Of a stretch of 64,000 nucleotides of DNA, positions 42,951 through 55,130 are shown one piece after another. Position 1 is the first letter of the stretch. The number at the start of each line of letters is the position of its first letter. The position numbers were made by a program, and so were the translations under genes. The DNA is taken from assembly GCA_015680685.1 (NCBI GenBank), contig MNCI01011532.1, positions 1,044,959 to 1,108,958 on the forward strand, in the 5' to 3' direction. Source of the stretch: Gnetum montanum. Its lineage: Eukaryota > Streptophyta > Gnetopsida > Gnetales > Gnetaceae. The notes under the pieces are model-generated. The model saw only the letters and a list, made by a program, of their open reading frames with translations. It ran no database searches and was not told the DNA's origin.

Positions 42951-43990
42951 GTAGAAATGCTTCAAATGAAATGCATTAAAATTTCTATGTAACCTACATC
43001 CTTGCAAATTAGCAATTTCATATACATTGGGACCAACGACATCTATAATTTGGAATGGACTAGACCACATAGGAGAAAACTTAGTTTGGAGGTCGATCTA
43101 ACTAGATGCTCTATCCCTCTTAAGAACCAAGTCACCTACTTGAAATACTTTTGCTGCATAATTCTTATCAAATCATTTCTTGACAATTTGTTGATGAGTA
43201 CACAGATTTTTGATCGCTTTAACCCTTTTAAGCTCTAGATTCCAAATGTTGCATGTACGTGATATTAGATGCTCATCAGTTGGCAAATAGTCCAAGAAGA
43301 ACTGTTCTGTTGGAATTTGCAAATTAGTTGACAACATTGGTTCTTGTCCGTACACTAAGTCATATGGTGTAGTCTTGATCAATTCTTTATAATGGACCCT
43401 ATCTGCCAAAATTGCCCATTTTAGTTGTTCATGCCAAGTTCATGGGTTTTGGGGTAGCATTTTCTTAATTCCATCTAATATGATTTTGTTGGAGGACTCA
43501 GCCAAACCATTACCCTATGGATAATATTCGGTTACCACATTGATTATGATGTTATGTTCTCTAGTCCAATTTGTAAACTCGATGGAGATGAAGATGGGTT
43601 TGTTGTTAACTACTAAAGTGTAAGGATACCCATACCTCGAGATTATATCATTTTCTAAGAAGCAAATGACCTCACGAGATGACATAGTTTTAGTTGCTTT
43701 TGCTTCTAACCAACATGTGCAATAATTCGTGGCTATTAAGATAAACTTGTGTAGGGTAGTAGACAAAGGATTAATCACTCTGATAAAATCTAAAGTCCAT
43801 TGTGCAAATGGCCTAGTTTCTATTATAGGTTGTAAAGAGGCTAAACTCTTGGGGTCTTTACCCTTAAATATTTGACATTGGACATAAGTTTTAACCAAGT
43901 TGTAAGCATCATTTATCATAATTGGCCAATAATGATCAACCCTCATGATTTTATGAACTAGTAAGCAGTATCCTATATGTCCTTTCTTGT
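42951..43990 (-). pseudogene. Integrase of element D
   Basis: The open stretch 43946-43515 has the end of the zinc domain (VKTYVQCQIFKGKD) and the core: Asp53 in QWTLDFIRV, then LVVNNKPIF, where the second catalytic Asp is Asn114, and the run to TEYYP. The third residue lies beyond a stop (PYGNGLAESSNKIIL-type, about 43490). 43409-43173 continues HYKELIKTTPYDLVYGQEPM and KAIKNLCTHQQIVKK. The C-terminal part (43100-42950) is degenerate but alignable with C (NAFHLKHF-like end). Inactive by loss of the Asp. Confidence 0.8.
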
Positions 43991-44370
43991 GAAGCTATTT
44001 CAAAGCATTATTAGCCTGTTCTTGGTCCAAGCATGGAAGTTCTTTTTAAATAGTTTACCACATATTAGAGCAAATTTCAAACATGTTGATATTAAAAGCT
44101 TTCTCTTATATTTAGGTAAATCTGAGGGACAATGATGAAAGGTTAAATAAAATTTAATATCACCATACCATGAATCATACAATTGATTGGGAGAAAATGG
44201 GATATAATTTTTCTCATTAATGGATAATATGTGAAAAGGAATTATTTCTTTATCTTCGAGTGCATCACAACTTTCTGAAGTTGAGGCTTTGGCAATTAGC
44301 TTGGCAAGGCCATTCCCTCTAACTAACTTGGCTACCTTCAATTGAATATCATACTCTTGCAACTTCATAA
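43991..44370 (-). pseudogene. Linker between RNase H and integrase of element D
   Basis: The 124-residue open stretch reads MKLQEYDIQLKVAKLVRGNG, then LAKLIAKASTSESCDALEDK, the RNase H C-terminal tail of Tat-like elements (LQEYDIxIxPAKxVRGQGL), and a region leading into the integrase zinc domain. Confidence 0.6.
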
Positions 44371-44790
44371 CCATTTAGCACATTTTTTGCTAGGATCTTG
44401 TAATTTAGCTAAAGAAATGGTGGCTAGGTCAAGGACAATGACAAAGACTTTTGCATTTAAGTAGTAGCAGAATTTCTTCAAGGCTTTTATTATAGCATAA
44501 AATTTCTTCTCTATGGGTGCGTATCTTAATTCTACATCCTTTAAAGGTGTAGACATGAAAGCTATGGGTCTCTCACCTTGATTGTTTATGTCTTGGGTTA
44601 AGATAGTAGCAGTAGTAACATCGCTAGAAAAAGCATATAAGTGGAAGTCATTTTCATACCAAGGAGAAGTTAGGATAGGGGCATCTATAATGGCCTCTTT
44701 GATAGAGAGGAAAGAATTCTTTCCTTCTTTTGGCCAATGCATATTAGTATCTTTTTTAAGCATCTCATTCAATGGTCTAACTAATTTAGT
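44371..44790 (-). pseudogene. RNase H (RT-linked) of element D
   Basis: The 135-residue stretch reads NSFLSIKEAIIDAPILTSP, NDFHLYAFSSDVTTATILTQ, GERPIAFMSTPLKDVELRYA and KKFYAIIKALKKFCYYLNAK. It matches 17627-17980 in C. The first acidic residue (SSD) is kept. It is the standard RNase H after RT. Confidence 0.75.
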
Positions 44791-44879
44791 ATAGATGGAG
44801 ATAAATCATCTAACGAAGTTGATTTTCCCAAAGAATGCCCTTAGATCAATTTTGGATAGAGGATAAGGTACTTCTAAAA

Positions 44880-45576
44880 TTGCATTCACCCGCTTGGGGT
44901 TAATTGCAATCCCCTCCTTAATCACTATATGACCCAGGAATTTACCACTTTGAACACCAAAGATGTATTTCTTTGCATTCAGGGTAATACCGAATTATCT
45001 ACATCTTATAAATATGTTTCTTAGGTCTCTAAGGTGCATACCACGATCTTTGGAGAAAACGGTTAAGTCATCTAAGTTTATAATAATTGACTTTGTAATC
45101 AACCCTTCAAAAGTTTTATCCATAACTCTTTGAAAGGTAGAGCCAACATTTATGAGGCCAAAGGGCATTTTAGCGAATTCAAAAGTTTCCCATTTCATTG
45201 TGAAAGTTTTTTTGTATTGGTCTTGCTTATTTACTAAAATTTAGTTATATCCTAAATACCCATCTAAAAAGGAATACATTTGAGTCCCATTCACAATTAG
45301 CAATAGCTCCTCCATAAGGGGAAGTGGATAATTATCCTTAATGTAAGAAGAATTAAGCTTACAAAAATCAATACATAACCTTAATTCACCAGTACGTTTC
45401 CTAATAGGTACTAAGTTTGTTATCCAACTAGAGTGTCTCACCGGGTACAGAATTTTGGATTCTAGGAGCTTGTCGATTTCTGATTTCATGAGGGCTTCAA
45501 TCTTTTGAGCTATAGGTCTAAGTTTTTGACTAAATGGCTTTGTTTCTGGCTTAAGGGGAATTGCATGTGTCATCAC
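44880..45576 (-). pseudogene. Reverse transcriptase of element D
   Basis: 45576-45241 has the fingers (EIDKLLESKILYPVRHSSWI, ELRLCIDFCKLNSSYIKDNY) and MYSFLDGYLGYN. After a stop, 45198-44995 has KWETFEFAKMPFGLINVGST, FQRVMDKTFEGL and the active-site box IINLDDLTVFSKD. Both catalytic aspartates remain (LDD), but the preceding Tyr is Asn. One nonsense codon (TAG at about 45240) separates the halves. Confidence 0.85.
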
Positions 45577-45870
45577 TAATGGATTGAAAGTTTTAAGGTC
45601 TTTGTAAGTCTAAGCTAGAACATCATTAAACTCATGTAGTAATTTGATTAGGCTTTGTCTTTCATTTGAATGTAAACAAACTCCTATTTTAACATGATAT
45701 TGTTTTCCTTTTTTTTGAATTGGGATTATTTTAGTCTAAACTAATGTTTGTCAATTAGTATTTTTGGACAAGTCTATGGTCTTGGTATGCAAGTTGTCAA
45801 ATAATGCTTCCCTAGCTGCTACTTCAAGACATATTTTATTTAAAAATATAACATCCTTTGATATATCCCC

Positions 45871-46728
45871 TTAATCACTAAATTTTCCTTTAGAAAATAG
45901 AAATTTACAAATGTGATCATTGTTGTCAAACACTTGAAAAGAAAACACATTATTAGGGATAGAATAAGATTTCATCTTTTCAATAATAATTTCTAAATCC
46001 CAAGCATTGTGTTTAAATGGGACATCCAAAGTGGTGGCCATTTGGGCTAGCACATTGGGAATGTAATTTCTCTCTCTAGGTACATGTTCAATGGTCACAC
46101 ATTTAAACTCTTTAAACAATTCAAGAATGTAAGCTTTATACGCTTTCATGGTGACGTCTTTATTATCAAAGGTTCCATTGATTTGGTTTACTATTAGATG
46201 GGAGTCACTATAGATTTTAAGCTTGGACAAGTCATAATATCGAGCTAACTTAATCGCATGTATGAGTGCTTTGTATTTGACCATGATGTTAGTCATAGGT
46301 TGTGAAAAATTGATGGCTTTAAGGATAGCAGCTTTGCCAGGAGGTATAAGCATTATTCCTACTCCACTTACCTTCTTGGAAGAGGCACCATCCACTCTTA
46401 GTATCCAAGTGTTTAAATTCATGAAATCAGAAAAATTGATCCTTTGGTCAAGGTAATAATGATAATCATCAAAATTTGGTTCCTTCTCTAATATTTGATT
46501 AGTTAGAACCTTACTTACATCCTTATCATTTCCTAGTGGTGGTGGGTCACTGAAAAGAAAAGTTCTTCGGTCATGTTGATGGTATGGCAAAGTATCTTCA
46601 TACATCCTCTCACATTCCCTAAAATCTTGATAATATTGGGTAGAATAAATGTACATAAAAGGCTTTATGCCTAGGGTTTCACCCACATTGTCATTCATCA
46701 AATATTCGCCAAGCCCTAGCTTAATCAC
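45871..46728 (-). pseudogene. Extra RNase H-like domain of element D, placed before RT
   Basis: A 285-residue open stretch. Its N-terminal part (LGLGEYLMNDNVGETLGIKP and on) links from protease. Around residues 115-250 it has a full ribonuclease HI pattern: NTWILRVDGASSKKVSGVG (Asp), TNIMVKYKALIHAIKLA (the family Glu is Lys here but Glu in C), LKIYSDSHLIVNQING (Asp), and VTIEHVPRERNYIPNVLAQMA (His, with the last Asp changed to Asn). This resembles the additional RNase H of Tat elements. Its position between protease and RT, the same in C, is the point of interest. Confidence 0.8.
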
Positions 46729-47010
46729 TCCAACAAAGGGGTTGGTGTTTTGATTTCCTAGAGGTTTACTTTGCTAATCGAAGGTTGTTACCACATGTTT
46801 ATAGAAAGGTTCTCTTGGTATGATCATGTATTCAGATGTTCCTTTGATTGGGATTAATAGTTCTGAGAAATCCGACCTAAAGAAGCCCCAAAACTTGGCT
46901 CCAAAAGTCCTAGATAAGCGCACACGATAGGTGGACAACATGTCAACTACTAGGATATCAATGTAACATGTAGATGTAGTATATTGTTTAAGTTGCACCT
47001 TCATTGCTTT
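46729..47010 (-). pseudogene. Linker between protease and extra RNase H of element D
   Basis: 46774-47004 is open (KVQLKQYTTSTCYIDILVVD, STYRVRLSRTFGAKFWGFF), the second half of the protease region. YIDILVVD and VRLSRTFGAK fit the retropepsin C-terminal half. Confidence 0.5.
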
Positions 47011-47766
47011 CTATGATCCTACTACAGGTACATCAGATCTATCAAGTTGAATCACACTTCTTGTTTGTGGTATCATTTGTGCTTCTAAATCTTTACATAC
47101 CTCAAGAGGCATGACACTAAGAGTTGCTTTAGAATCCATCAAACAATTGTGAACATTCTTCTCTAAAATGATCAAGGTTGTTAGAAAAGGGGATTGATCT
47201 TTCTTTTTTGACATAGAATTGTTTATGTTCTGTACTAATAACGTGTTAGGACTTTCGACAAAGTGAACTTGCCTTTCAGGGATTAGGGATTCTTTTTCGG
47301 TCACAGGTGTGTGAACTATGTTTTGAATCATCTCTTTCATTTCATTAAAGTGTAAAAGGTCATACATTGAAATGTTAGCTTTGATTTTCTCCCTATCCTC
47401 AACTAGATCATAAGTCTTAGGTATGTCCTTGGCTTCTAGTTGAGGTTGGGCTCTTCTAGGTAGAGGAGGGGAGTTTGCTTGTTGTGGGGAATTTACTTGT
47501 GATGACCCAGTTTGGTTGTTTACATTGTTTTGACTAGGAACTCTCCTGTTTGGGGATGTATAAAGATTATTCCTAGTTTTTTGCTGTGTAGTATTCATAA
47601 TATTGCTAAGTTCACAGTAGTGAATGTTGTGTGGGTTAGGGTCACTTACCATGACTTGTTCAAATGAAGGCACGTCCTCATTCTCAATTTCATGGGGTAT
47701 ATTAAGGACCATAATAGGGGGCTTCTCATTTTGTTGACCTTGGGTACGATTATCATATAATGCCAA
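47011..47766 (-). pseudogene. Gag C-terminal region and aspartic protease of element D
   Basis: The 251-residue open stretch starts in the gag tail (LNIPHEIENEDVPSFEQVMV, a Gln/Asn/Pro-rich linker SSQVNSPQQANSPPLPRRAQ, then EDREKIKANISMYDLLHFNE). It passes into protease: LTTLIILEKNVHNCL, then the active-site loop MDSKATLSVMPLEVCKD. The family DSGA is DSKA here, so the Gly is lost. Gag and protease are in one frame, as a polyprotein. Confidence 0.75.
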
Positions 47767-48680
47767 GAATTGAGGACAAGTCCTTTCAGAATGTTGCCTC
47801 GTGTTATGGAGGTGGCAATAATCATCATTGGCTAATGAACTTGGCTCCTTTGGTTGTATAGGGCCCTTGCGGTTGTTTCACTTTAATTCAACTACTTCAT
47901 TGGAAAGTTTTTGAAGTGAGATTAATATCTAGGTCATTTGATCTTGAGCTTGAGTCATGGATTCAACAGGATTAGATACCTTGTTTGGGTTTATGATGGA
48001 CTAGATTAAGGCCTTTGATTGATTATCATTCAAAGTAGTATTAGATGGTAGGAATGAAGAAGATGTGGGACCTTGAGAGCAATTGTTTGTAGGTTGAGTC
48101 ATTTGGAGGGGAACGGGAGTTTGGAACATGGTATTGGCCATTGGGGAAGTTGGTAAAGAGTTAGATTGCATGGGATTACTAATGCTCATCATTCTGAATT
48201 GAGTTTGAATGTTATTCATAAGGGTGATTTGTTCTAACTCCATGGCTTTAGCCATTGCTCCTATATTTTTGTTATGTTTGAATCAAATTTGATGGCATAG
48301 GCAAAGAATGGGTTGATGGTAGAAAGGTAAAAGTTGAGGATGCCATTAAGTTGTGGATGCATCTCACTTGGCACATAGGTCAGCTGGTGAAGGAATCTAA
48401 GATTATAATCCCTAACATTTTCCCCAGGTAGCTTTCTTAAGTTGGTGAAGTCACTTGACGTGATTGTAGGGCTCATGAATTTGTTAAATTGGATCAAAAA
48501 CTTATTTTTGAACTCTTGCCATGAATCAATGGAAGCATTGGGGAGCATCAAGAAGCATTAAGTAACCTTACTCTTAAAAGTTATCATAAATACTCTACAT
48601 GCCACATCATTTTGGACAATGTTGTGGATCCCAAGTATGGTTTCGAAATAGTGTACATGTTGGTGGGCATCACTAGTAGG
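47767..48680 (-). pseudogene. Gag core and zinc knuckle of element D
   Basis: 48551-48261 has NASIDSWQEFKNKFLIQFNK, LRKLPGENVRDYNLRFLHQL and MHPQLNGILNFYLSTINPFF, the gypsy gag core. 48255-48001 is a Gln/Asn-rich linker (MELEQITLMNNIQTQF). Near 47780-47830 a knuckle reads CHLHNTRQHSERTC, C-x2-H-x4-H-x4-C, a variant in which the second Cys is His, as seen in Tat/Athila gag. Stops separate these parts. Confidence 0.75.
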
Positions 48681-49538
48681 GTTTGTTGGATTGTAAAACA
48701 AATTTATGTTTTGGAGTGACATTGGGAATGTTGTGGTAGTTAATAAAGTTAAAGGGGGTTACTGACCAAGGGAGTCAGCGATTGATTGGCTACCATCCTA
48801 GTCCAGGTTCTCCTAGGAATAAAATTTGGAAAATGTAAGGCTTGTCATTTCCTTAATGCGAAGAGACGAGTAACTGGTCGATTAGAAGCAAAGGAGAATT
48901 CACTCATAAAATAGAACTATAAAATATAATTGTTAGAATGGAACTATAAAATTGCATAACAAAGAAAAGAAAATATTGAAATAATAATTTTTTTAATAAA
49001 GAAAAAAAAAACTCTAAAATATGCTATATTTTTTTTTGAAAAAAAAAAAGATATATATATTCTTTTTTGAAAGAAAAATAAATGTATGAAATTGCAATAC
49101 TTATAAAATTAAAAGTAGAAACAGTAAAATGTAAGACTTTAGAAAAATAAGTTTAAATTTTCATAATTAAATAAAACCACCTTACCTATCCCAAGCCTAA
49201 GGTAAGGACTACCAAAATACAAATTCAAAAATGGGATTAAAAATGAGGGTTTTTTTTTTTAAAAAAAAACTGATTAAAGAAAAATGAATGATGAGACTTG
49301 AAAGTTTTCAAAAAACCAAGTTTGAGAATAGAAAATACAGGCTTGAAAATCCCTTTTTTAAAAAAAAAAATTCAGCGCAATGGCTAAAAATAGAAATTTT
49401 AAATAAAAACAAGTTTGAAATAAGAAAAACGAAATTTTTGGGAAACACAGTAGGGACTAGAAAACAATAGAAAATAAATATTTCAGAAAATGAGATAACA
49501 AAGGTCAAAGAACAACCCTCATTTTAAGGCCAAAAAGG
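48681..49538 (-). other. 5' leader of element D
   Basis: AT-rich with homopolymer runs (49020-49080, 49250-49270, 49355-49370). No gene seen. The primer-site position on minus reads TTTTTGGCCTTAAAATG. Confidence 0.5.
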
Positions 49539-50718
49539 TGTTCGTTTTAGGAAACTATTACCTAAGGCATCTCCTATATGGGTATGGAAATCTAGAAAGA
49601 GGGCTACATGGCCTTTTGCAAATAATAAACTAAAAAAAGAAAACTTATAATTTAAATTAAATAATTATCCTAAGTAAATTAACTAAAGAAATAAATTTTC
49701 GCTGGTGTCATTCTTCTCTCAGCCATGTGGGCCACTTGGAATGCTATCACCATAGAGAGGAAGAGGGAGTGAGGAGGAGGAGAAAGAAAAAGAGACTAAC
49801 GGCTGCAATTTGCATAGGGTAGTAACTGCAACTGCAGTTACTCAAAGCCTGCCATTGTTTACCATCTTTTGTGCACTGTAGTAGAAGAGAGAAATATCGT
49901 CCACTTAGGTTTGCACTGTCGAATAAGCTGCCAGCCTAAATAAAACTGTACATCTCGCATCCTGCGCATGGGCTGCACTGCTGTGAAAAAGAAAAAGAGA
50001 GAGTGAACCCTCCTATGCTGCTGCGGAGATCCCAAGGATTTGATTTTCAGCTGCTGGCTCCTACCCTAGACCCTCTTCAAAGATCAGCTACAAGCTTGTA
50101 AAATACAAGAAAAGAAAAGAGGAAACCACCACATCTGGAGAGGAAGCCGCCCCCTCAAAATTGATGGCAAGAGCCCTTCCTTCCTTCCCAACTGATCCAC
50201 GCTTGCCTCTATTTATAGCACTTGCACCATCTCATAATGGCGTCCACATTCTACCATAATCGCCTACCATATTCTTGCGGTAACTGCTGCCATGAATAGC
50301 CATGGTAACTACCACGTAATTACTGCAGCCCATGTCCAACAGGTAATGCCCCACCAATGTTCACAACTACCACCATGAATGGTGACCACTTGGTCGTTAC
50401 TGTCCACGATCTCCAATTTAATTGCTCACCATGTCCTGCAAAAATAGTAATGTAACCAATCAATGTGTAGTATGCATTTGCAGAGAACATTAGATGCCTT
50501 CATGCTATTTTTTTTCAATTGACAATGGTTGTTGCACTGGACAACAACAATTTCAAGGCATGAATATCGGTCTAAACAGAGATCAAGTGATAAATGTTGT
50601 TATTGATTGAGATTAATCATCATCCCTTGCATGATTTTTATAGTGGTTATTGAGAGAGAGAAATAGAGAGGTTGATAGTCATGGCCCCATGAGAGCATGG
50701 AAAGTGTTAACATCAACA
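49539..50718 (-). repeat. 5' LTR of element D
   Basis: 1180 bp, starting TGTTCGTTTTAGG and ending GTTAACATCAACA. Compared with the 3' LTR it lacks about 45 bases right after TGTT, a tract near 49605 and another near 50500. The LTRs differ at many sites, so the insertion is old. Confidence 0.85.
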
Positions 50719-53700
50719 TTGACTTATTGGGTTGTGCCTAGTTTAGTTAAGTTGTGTCTTTTTATAATGTAGTTGTCTTCAACATGGTCCTACAAAGCTA
50801 CTCACAGGTCATGGTTGAACAAAAGTATTAGTAGACATGATTTGTTATAAATTTGGTTGAGGTTTGATGCTTAATCTCATTCTTGGAAAGATTGGATTGA
50901 GTAACAAAAGGGTTTCATTTTATTGCTGTCATTTTGGTTGTTGTAAAAATTATATGTTTGGCCTGAGTATAGCTCTTGAGTAAGGAAATGGATTCGATGC
51001 AATCTTCTATGCAAGTTTTAACCATTAACAATATTTTGGATTTACATTGTACTTGTTCTATATTTTACAATGTTTTTTAATAATATATGGGATTAATTTT
51101 TTAAAAAAAGTAATATATTTAAATTTTATCTATCACGTCCCTGGCTACCAACCCATCCCCACTTTTTCTTAAGGCACACGTACACAATCACATTCAGAAT
51201 CACGAATCCTTGGTTCCTCCTTCTGCTAATCGGATTCTTTTGATGCATAGTCCCACATTTACATGCACGGTAAAGGCTGCAGGACAAACGTTATGGCCCA
51301 GTGATCATTAAAACACCAGTTACACCTAACGGTGGGAAAGATGACGGAGAGTAAATGTACTTTGTGGGCTTCAAAATCCTCAAGCTTAGACCATCTTTCA
51401 ATCCCACAAACACCCGTCCGGCAAACCAGCGTGCTGAGCTTCCTTTTACTGTTTTAATTGGTTTTATGACGGATCAACTCATTGGTTATTTTTCCACAGA
51501 AGCATCATTCTGAATCCTAAAGCTATTTCGTGCCCCAAGGAATTTTGAAATTGTGAATAACTAATAATTCAATTTATCTCAACATATGTTTTATATTTAG
51601 TTTGTTTTGTGGTTATGGTGATTAATAATTAAATGCATACTTTAAAAATAAAATTAATGAGGAAGTCTGGGCATGGGGCAGTTGTGCATGTGCAAATATC
51701 GATGTCATGGCAACAACCAGATTTTAAAGAGATCTCACCGTAAATAAACAGCTTGGACAAATATTGCAGCCAATGTAATTCTGATTACATGATGAAATAG
51801 TGAATTGTATGTGACTAAGGAATAGGATGGTAAGAGATGCCATGAAACCCCTGAAATCTTATTTTCAGGTTCAAACGACTAGGAAATAGGAATGTAAAAG
51901 ATGCCACAAAGTCCTATTTTCAGTTTCAGAATTTACAACTGTACATTCTCAAACATTTGAAGTCCAACTTTCTTGGCCTAATCTGTATTGAATTTCATTG
52001 CCCTGTTCCTGTTGTGATTGTGCACCAGACATAACTTGAAGTCCCCATAGGAGAGAGCCATAGCAACTCTTAGATTCCCAACCCAACAAACAAATCCAAA
52101 TACTACGAAAAAAATATGAATATCAATTGTTGGAATTCAGAAATTAAAACAATGTAGCATCAGTAATCTTGGAAGTATGCTGAAATTTCAAATAGAACCT
52201 GATTTTAAATCATTATTCTACCAGGAAAGTTGTAAGAATGAAATAAAATAAATCTTTGCTCGATTGCTCAGTAGCTTGCTCTGTATAAAGGTTTTCAGTA
52301 GGGTTCACTTCTACGTTGCTCATCACTCAAGGTAAACATTCTAATTGTTCACTCCTTATTGTGTTCTAGTGCTTGCTTTTTAAGTTTTTTCTTTTAACAA
52401 TATTCAAGTAAACAATTTTCAAAGGCCTCAAATTTGAATGGAGGTCAATCCATTGTGTTATTTATCAATCAACATATTTAATATTTATGAATTAGTTATT
52501 GAACCAATGAAATTCTAGTATTATATTTCTTTAAAAACATTTATTATCTAAACAGTCTTTTAAGCCTCACAGATAAATTTTAATTTTAAAAGGTGTTAAT
52601 AAATTATTTCCCAATCACAAATATTAATGGCCTCCACTCAGAATATGAACTGTAAGACTAATTGAATAAAACTCATGGGATCCAAACGCATCAGCCATGA
52701 ATGACGTTGATATCAATATTGTGGGAGTAACCTAGGTGCCATGTAAACTGTTTCAAAAGAATAATGACTTATAATTGAGAAACTATATATATATTGGTGA
52801 GTAGATTTAGTAACCATGCCCCCATGGCAGGCATGGGAGATGTCATCAATGTTTTTGCCATAGGCATCACTCCATATGGCATCAACATGCCTGTTTTGGT
52901 ATTGATTTGGTGAATGCCTCTGTGTATTCCCTCATCCCAAGGAATTCATCCCTTGATCCGGTGAATTTCTGTTTGTTTTCAAGTATTTTTAAATCATGAG
53001 TTAAATTTTCAATTTTCAGTTATGTGTAGAACTGGCAATTTAGGAGGTGAGCTATTTCAATATTAGAAAGCATGACTCTTAAAAATGGAAATCAATGTTT
53101 TTAAGAAATGGATTCTTTTCCCCTTTTGTTCTTTCTCAGTCCAAGCTGCCAGCCATCTATTTACCATTCTCGGTATTTAATTCCTGAACTTCCCCTTTTA
53201 ATAAATTCTACCAGAATGCAGTCATCATTTTTTCAAATCATTATACATCCTAAAATGTACATCTTATTTTCAACCACACCTTTGCACAATGCACAATAAA
53301 CAAAGTCTTTGGCGTCTTTATAGGTACTTTTGCTCCTTGCCCAGCTTTGAGCGACGCACTCATGAAGGGCTATCCTTTTATTATAAAATATGAAATTGTT
53401 AAAACAAAATTTACAGGGTGATGCAGAATACGAATACATAGGAGCAGCATAAATGAAGCAAGGGAACAGAGATGGATTTGTTGATGTACTGATTTGGATT
53501 TTAAATTTCAATGGCAAACTGTACAGCATTAAAAAAATAAAAATTAAAATATGATAAAAAGTCAAAACTTCATTAAATTTAACAATAAAAATCTCTAAAA
53601 TGCTATATGATTTTTCTTTTTAATGCCAATTGTTTTGATTTCTGCACTTTGCATCAACTTAATTGATACAAGCCTATGGTTGTATACTTATATGATGTAC

Positions 53701-54098
53701 AACAGCAACAGCAGAAACCATAGTACTCCTTTGGTAACATAGCAATTTTGTTAAATTATAAAGCATTAACTAATTTTTCTATTGATTTTTTTATGTAATG
53801 AGTTTTGCTCATACTTATAAATATAAATTCATTTACCGTTATAAAAGTAAACATGTAAGTTTTTAGGGATTATAAAGCTTTTCTTTGCTTTGCAACTTTG
53901 GAAAAATTTGTATTTTTAATTATAGTTATGAAATCAATTTCATTAAAAAAATAAATTGTAGTTGTATCTTAAGCAAACTTAATTAACAATTAAATGAAAT
54001 TGCCTAATTGCTATAAAAATACCAAATTCAACTGACCATAGGATTAATATAATACACTAAGGAGAGCATCGTGAGAATGGTAGATGTAACACACTTTA
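50719..54098. other. AT-rich intergenic region
   Basis: I see no supportable gene, LTR or RNA. Short open stretches (53108-53299 plus, 53233-53565 minus) have no family features. The sequence is not obviously related to the elements in this window. Confidence 0.4.
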
Positions 54099-54200
54099 AC
54101 CAGTTTGTCATATGAAGTTAGGAGGTCTGAGAACTCTATGTGATTTTTAACCAGTTTGTCATATGAAGTTAGGAGGTCTGAGAACTCTATGTGATTTTTA
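54099..54200. repeat. Exact 51-bp tandem duplication
   Basis: 54099-54149 and 54150-54200 are identical (ACCAGTTTGTCATATG to GTGATTTTTA). The length is a multiple of three and stays open on minus, but the small ORF has no known relatives that I recognise. Confidence 0.9.
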
Positions 54201-54674
54201 GATTGTTTGTGATAACAGTAAAAAAATAAATTCAACAGAAAAATATAATAATATATCCTGGGAAAAAATGAGAAAAACCCCAACAAAAAACAGGCTTCTG
54301 GATCTTTGTGTTAGTTCAGAGATAATTTCTCAAACACAATGAACAATGAACAGCAGAGAATGGAAAAGAAAAAAGCATAGGGATGAAAGCCAAATACACC
54401 ACCTTCAAAGGCTTCCTTGTAACCATATTTAGAGCATGGTATGTACATTAGTGTTAACTGGATGTACACGTACACTGATACAGATGAACAATAGTTTTTA
54501 CATTGACTATATTTCAAATATTTACAGTTAAATACTCAACACTGCAGTTTATTAGAACATAACTATTGTACCACGCAATTACAGAAAAGATAATGATTGT
54601 AATCAAAGAAAAGAAATGACAATATCTGAGCTTATGTGATGGGTAGATGCCTTTACTTCACTCACACTTTGTGG
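54201..54674. other. Intergenic sequence left of the jacalin fragment
   Basis: No gene seen. It may hold the 3' end of the lectin-like gene on the minus strand. Confidence 0.3.
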
Positions 54675-55130
54675 TTATCCCTGTTCAAATCTTGGAATGG
54701 AAAGTTGGTAATAAACTCCAATACCATATAGAGCACCTAGGCCTTTTAGGCTTCTATTGCCAAAGAAACCCACAATCTGTGGCCCATTACCCCAGCAGGA
54801 ATAGTGCACTTGAATGGGGTTCCCTTCTTCTTGCCATAAGGCCCATGAACCATGCCATTCCTGGTATGAAAGCTCAAGCAGGTTACCATCAAATCTTCTC
54901 TGTATTTGTCCCAATACCCACTTATTCCTAACAGAGTCTCCCCATCTATGAGGTCTACCTTTTCCTGTAAACAACTCATCATAAGCTCACCAAAATTTTT
55001 GTTTGGAAAGGGGCACAATTAATAATTTATGGAAGTAATGCTTCGGTACTGCAGTCAAAGGTAGTGCCTCTGTTGCTGTTCCACCCTGTATGTGGCAGCA
55101 CCTTTAGCCTACCAATACGACGGAGTTTTT
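54675..55130 (-). pseudogene. Jacalin-like lectin domain fragment
   Basis: Read on minus: at about 55125-55040 VLPHTGWNSNRGTTFDCSTE with EALLP, like the jacalin N-terminal loop (GPWGGxGGxxFDCGTEALLP). After a stop and a short gap come DLIDGETLLGISGYWDKYRE (about 54955), LMVTCLSFHTRNGMVHGPYG and KKKGTPFKC. Then, one frame over, NGPQIVGFFGNRS and ALYGIGVYYQL, ending at 54675. These are the jacalin signature blocks (GxSGYxG, LxFxTN, GPxGxxxGTPF, IVGFFGRSG, LxAIGVY). The middle strands between the N- and C-terminal blocks are missing, and one frameshift lies near 54800. TTGTTTACAG before GAAAAGG at about 54966 could be a splice acceptor, so the gap might be intronic, though it is very short. Jacalin-type lectins bind mannose or galactose. 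Confidence 0.55.

Larger units (their letters stand above)
40260..50718 (-). mobile_element. Element D: Tat-like Ty3/gypsy element with two LTRs (minus strand)
   Basis: A 10.5-kb element with LTRs at 40260-41602 (3') and 49539-50718 (5'), and a polypurine tract beside the 3' LTR. In element direction it encodes gag, protease, an extra RNase H, RT, RNase H and integrase. It is the sister of C. The flanks GTGAG and TTGAC share only TGA in the middle, so a target duplication is not proven. Coding regions are damaged but less than in C. Confidence 0.85.

Noticed and set aside
49020-49080. Poly(A)/poly(T) palindrome as an origin or terminator
   Set aside because: Ordinary low-complexity sequence in the leader of D.
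40255-50723. Perfect target duplication for D
   Set aside because: GTGAG and TTGAC share only three central bases; not enough to claim one.
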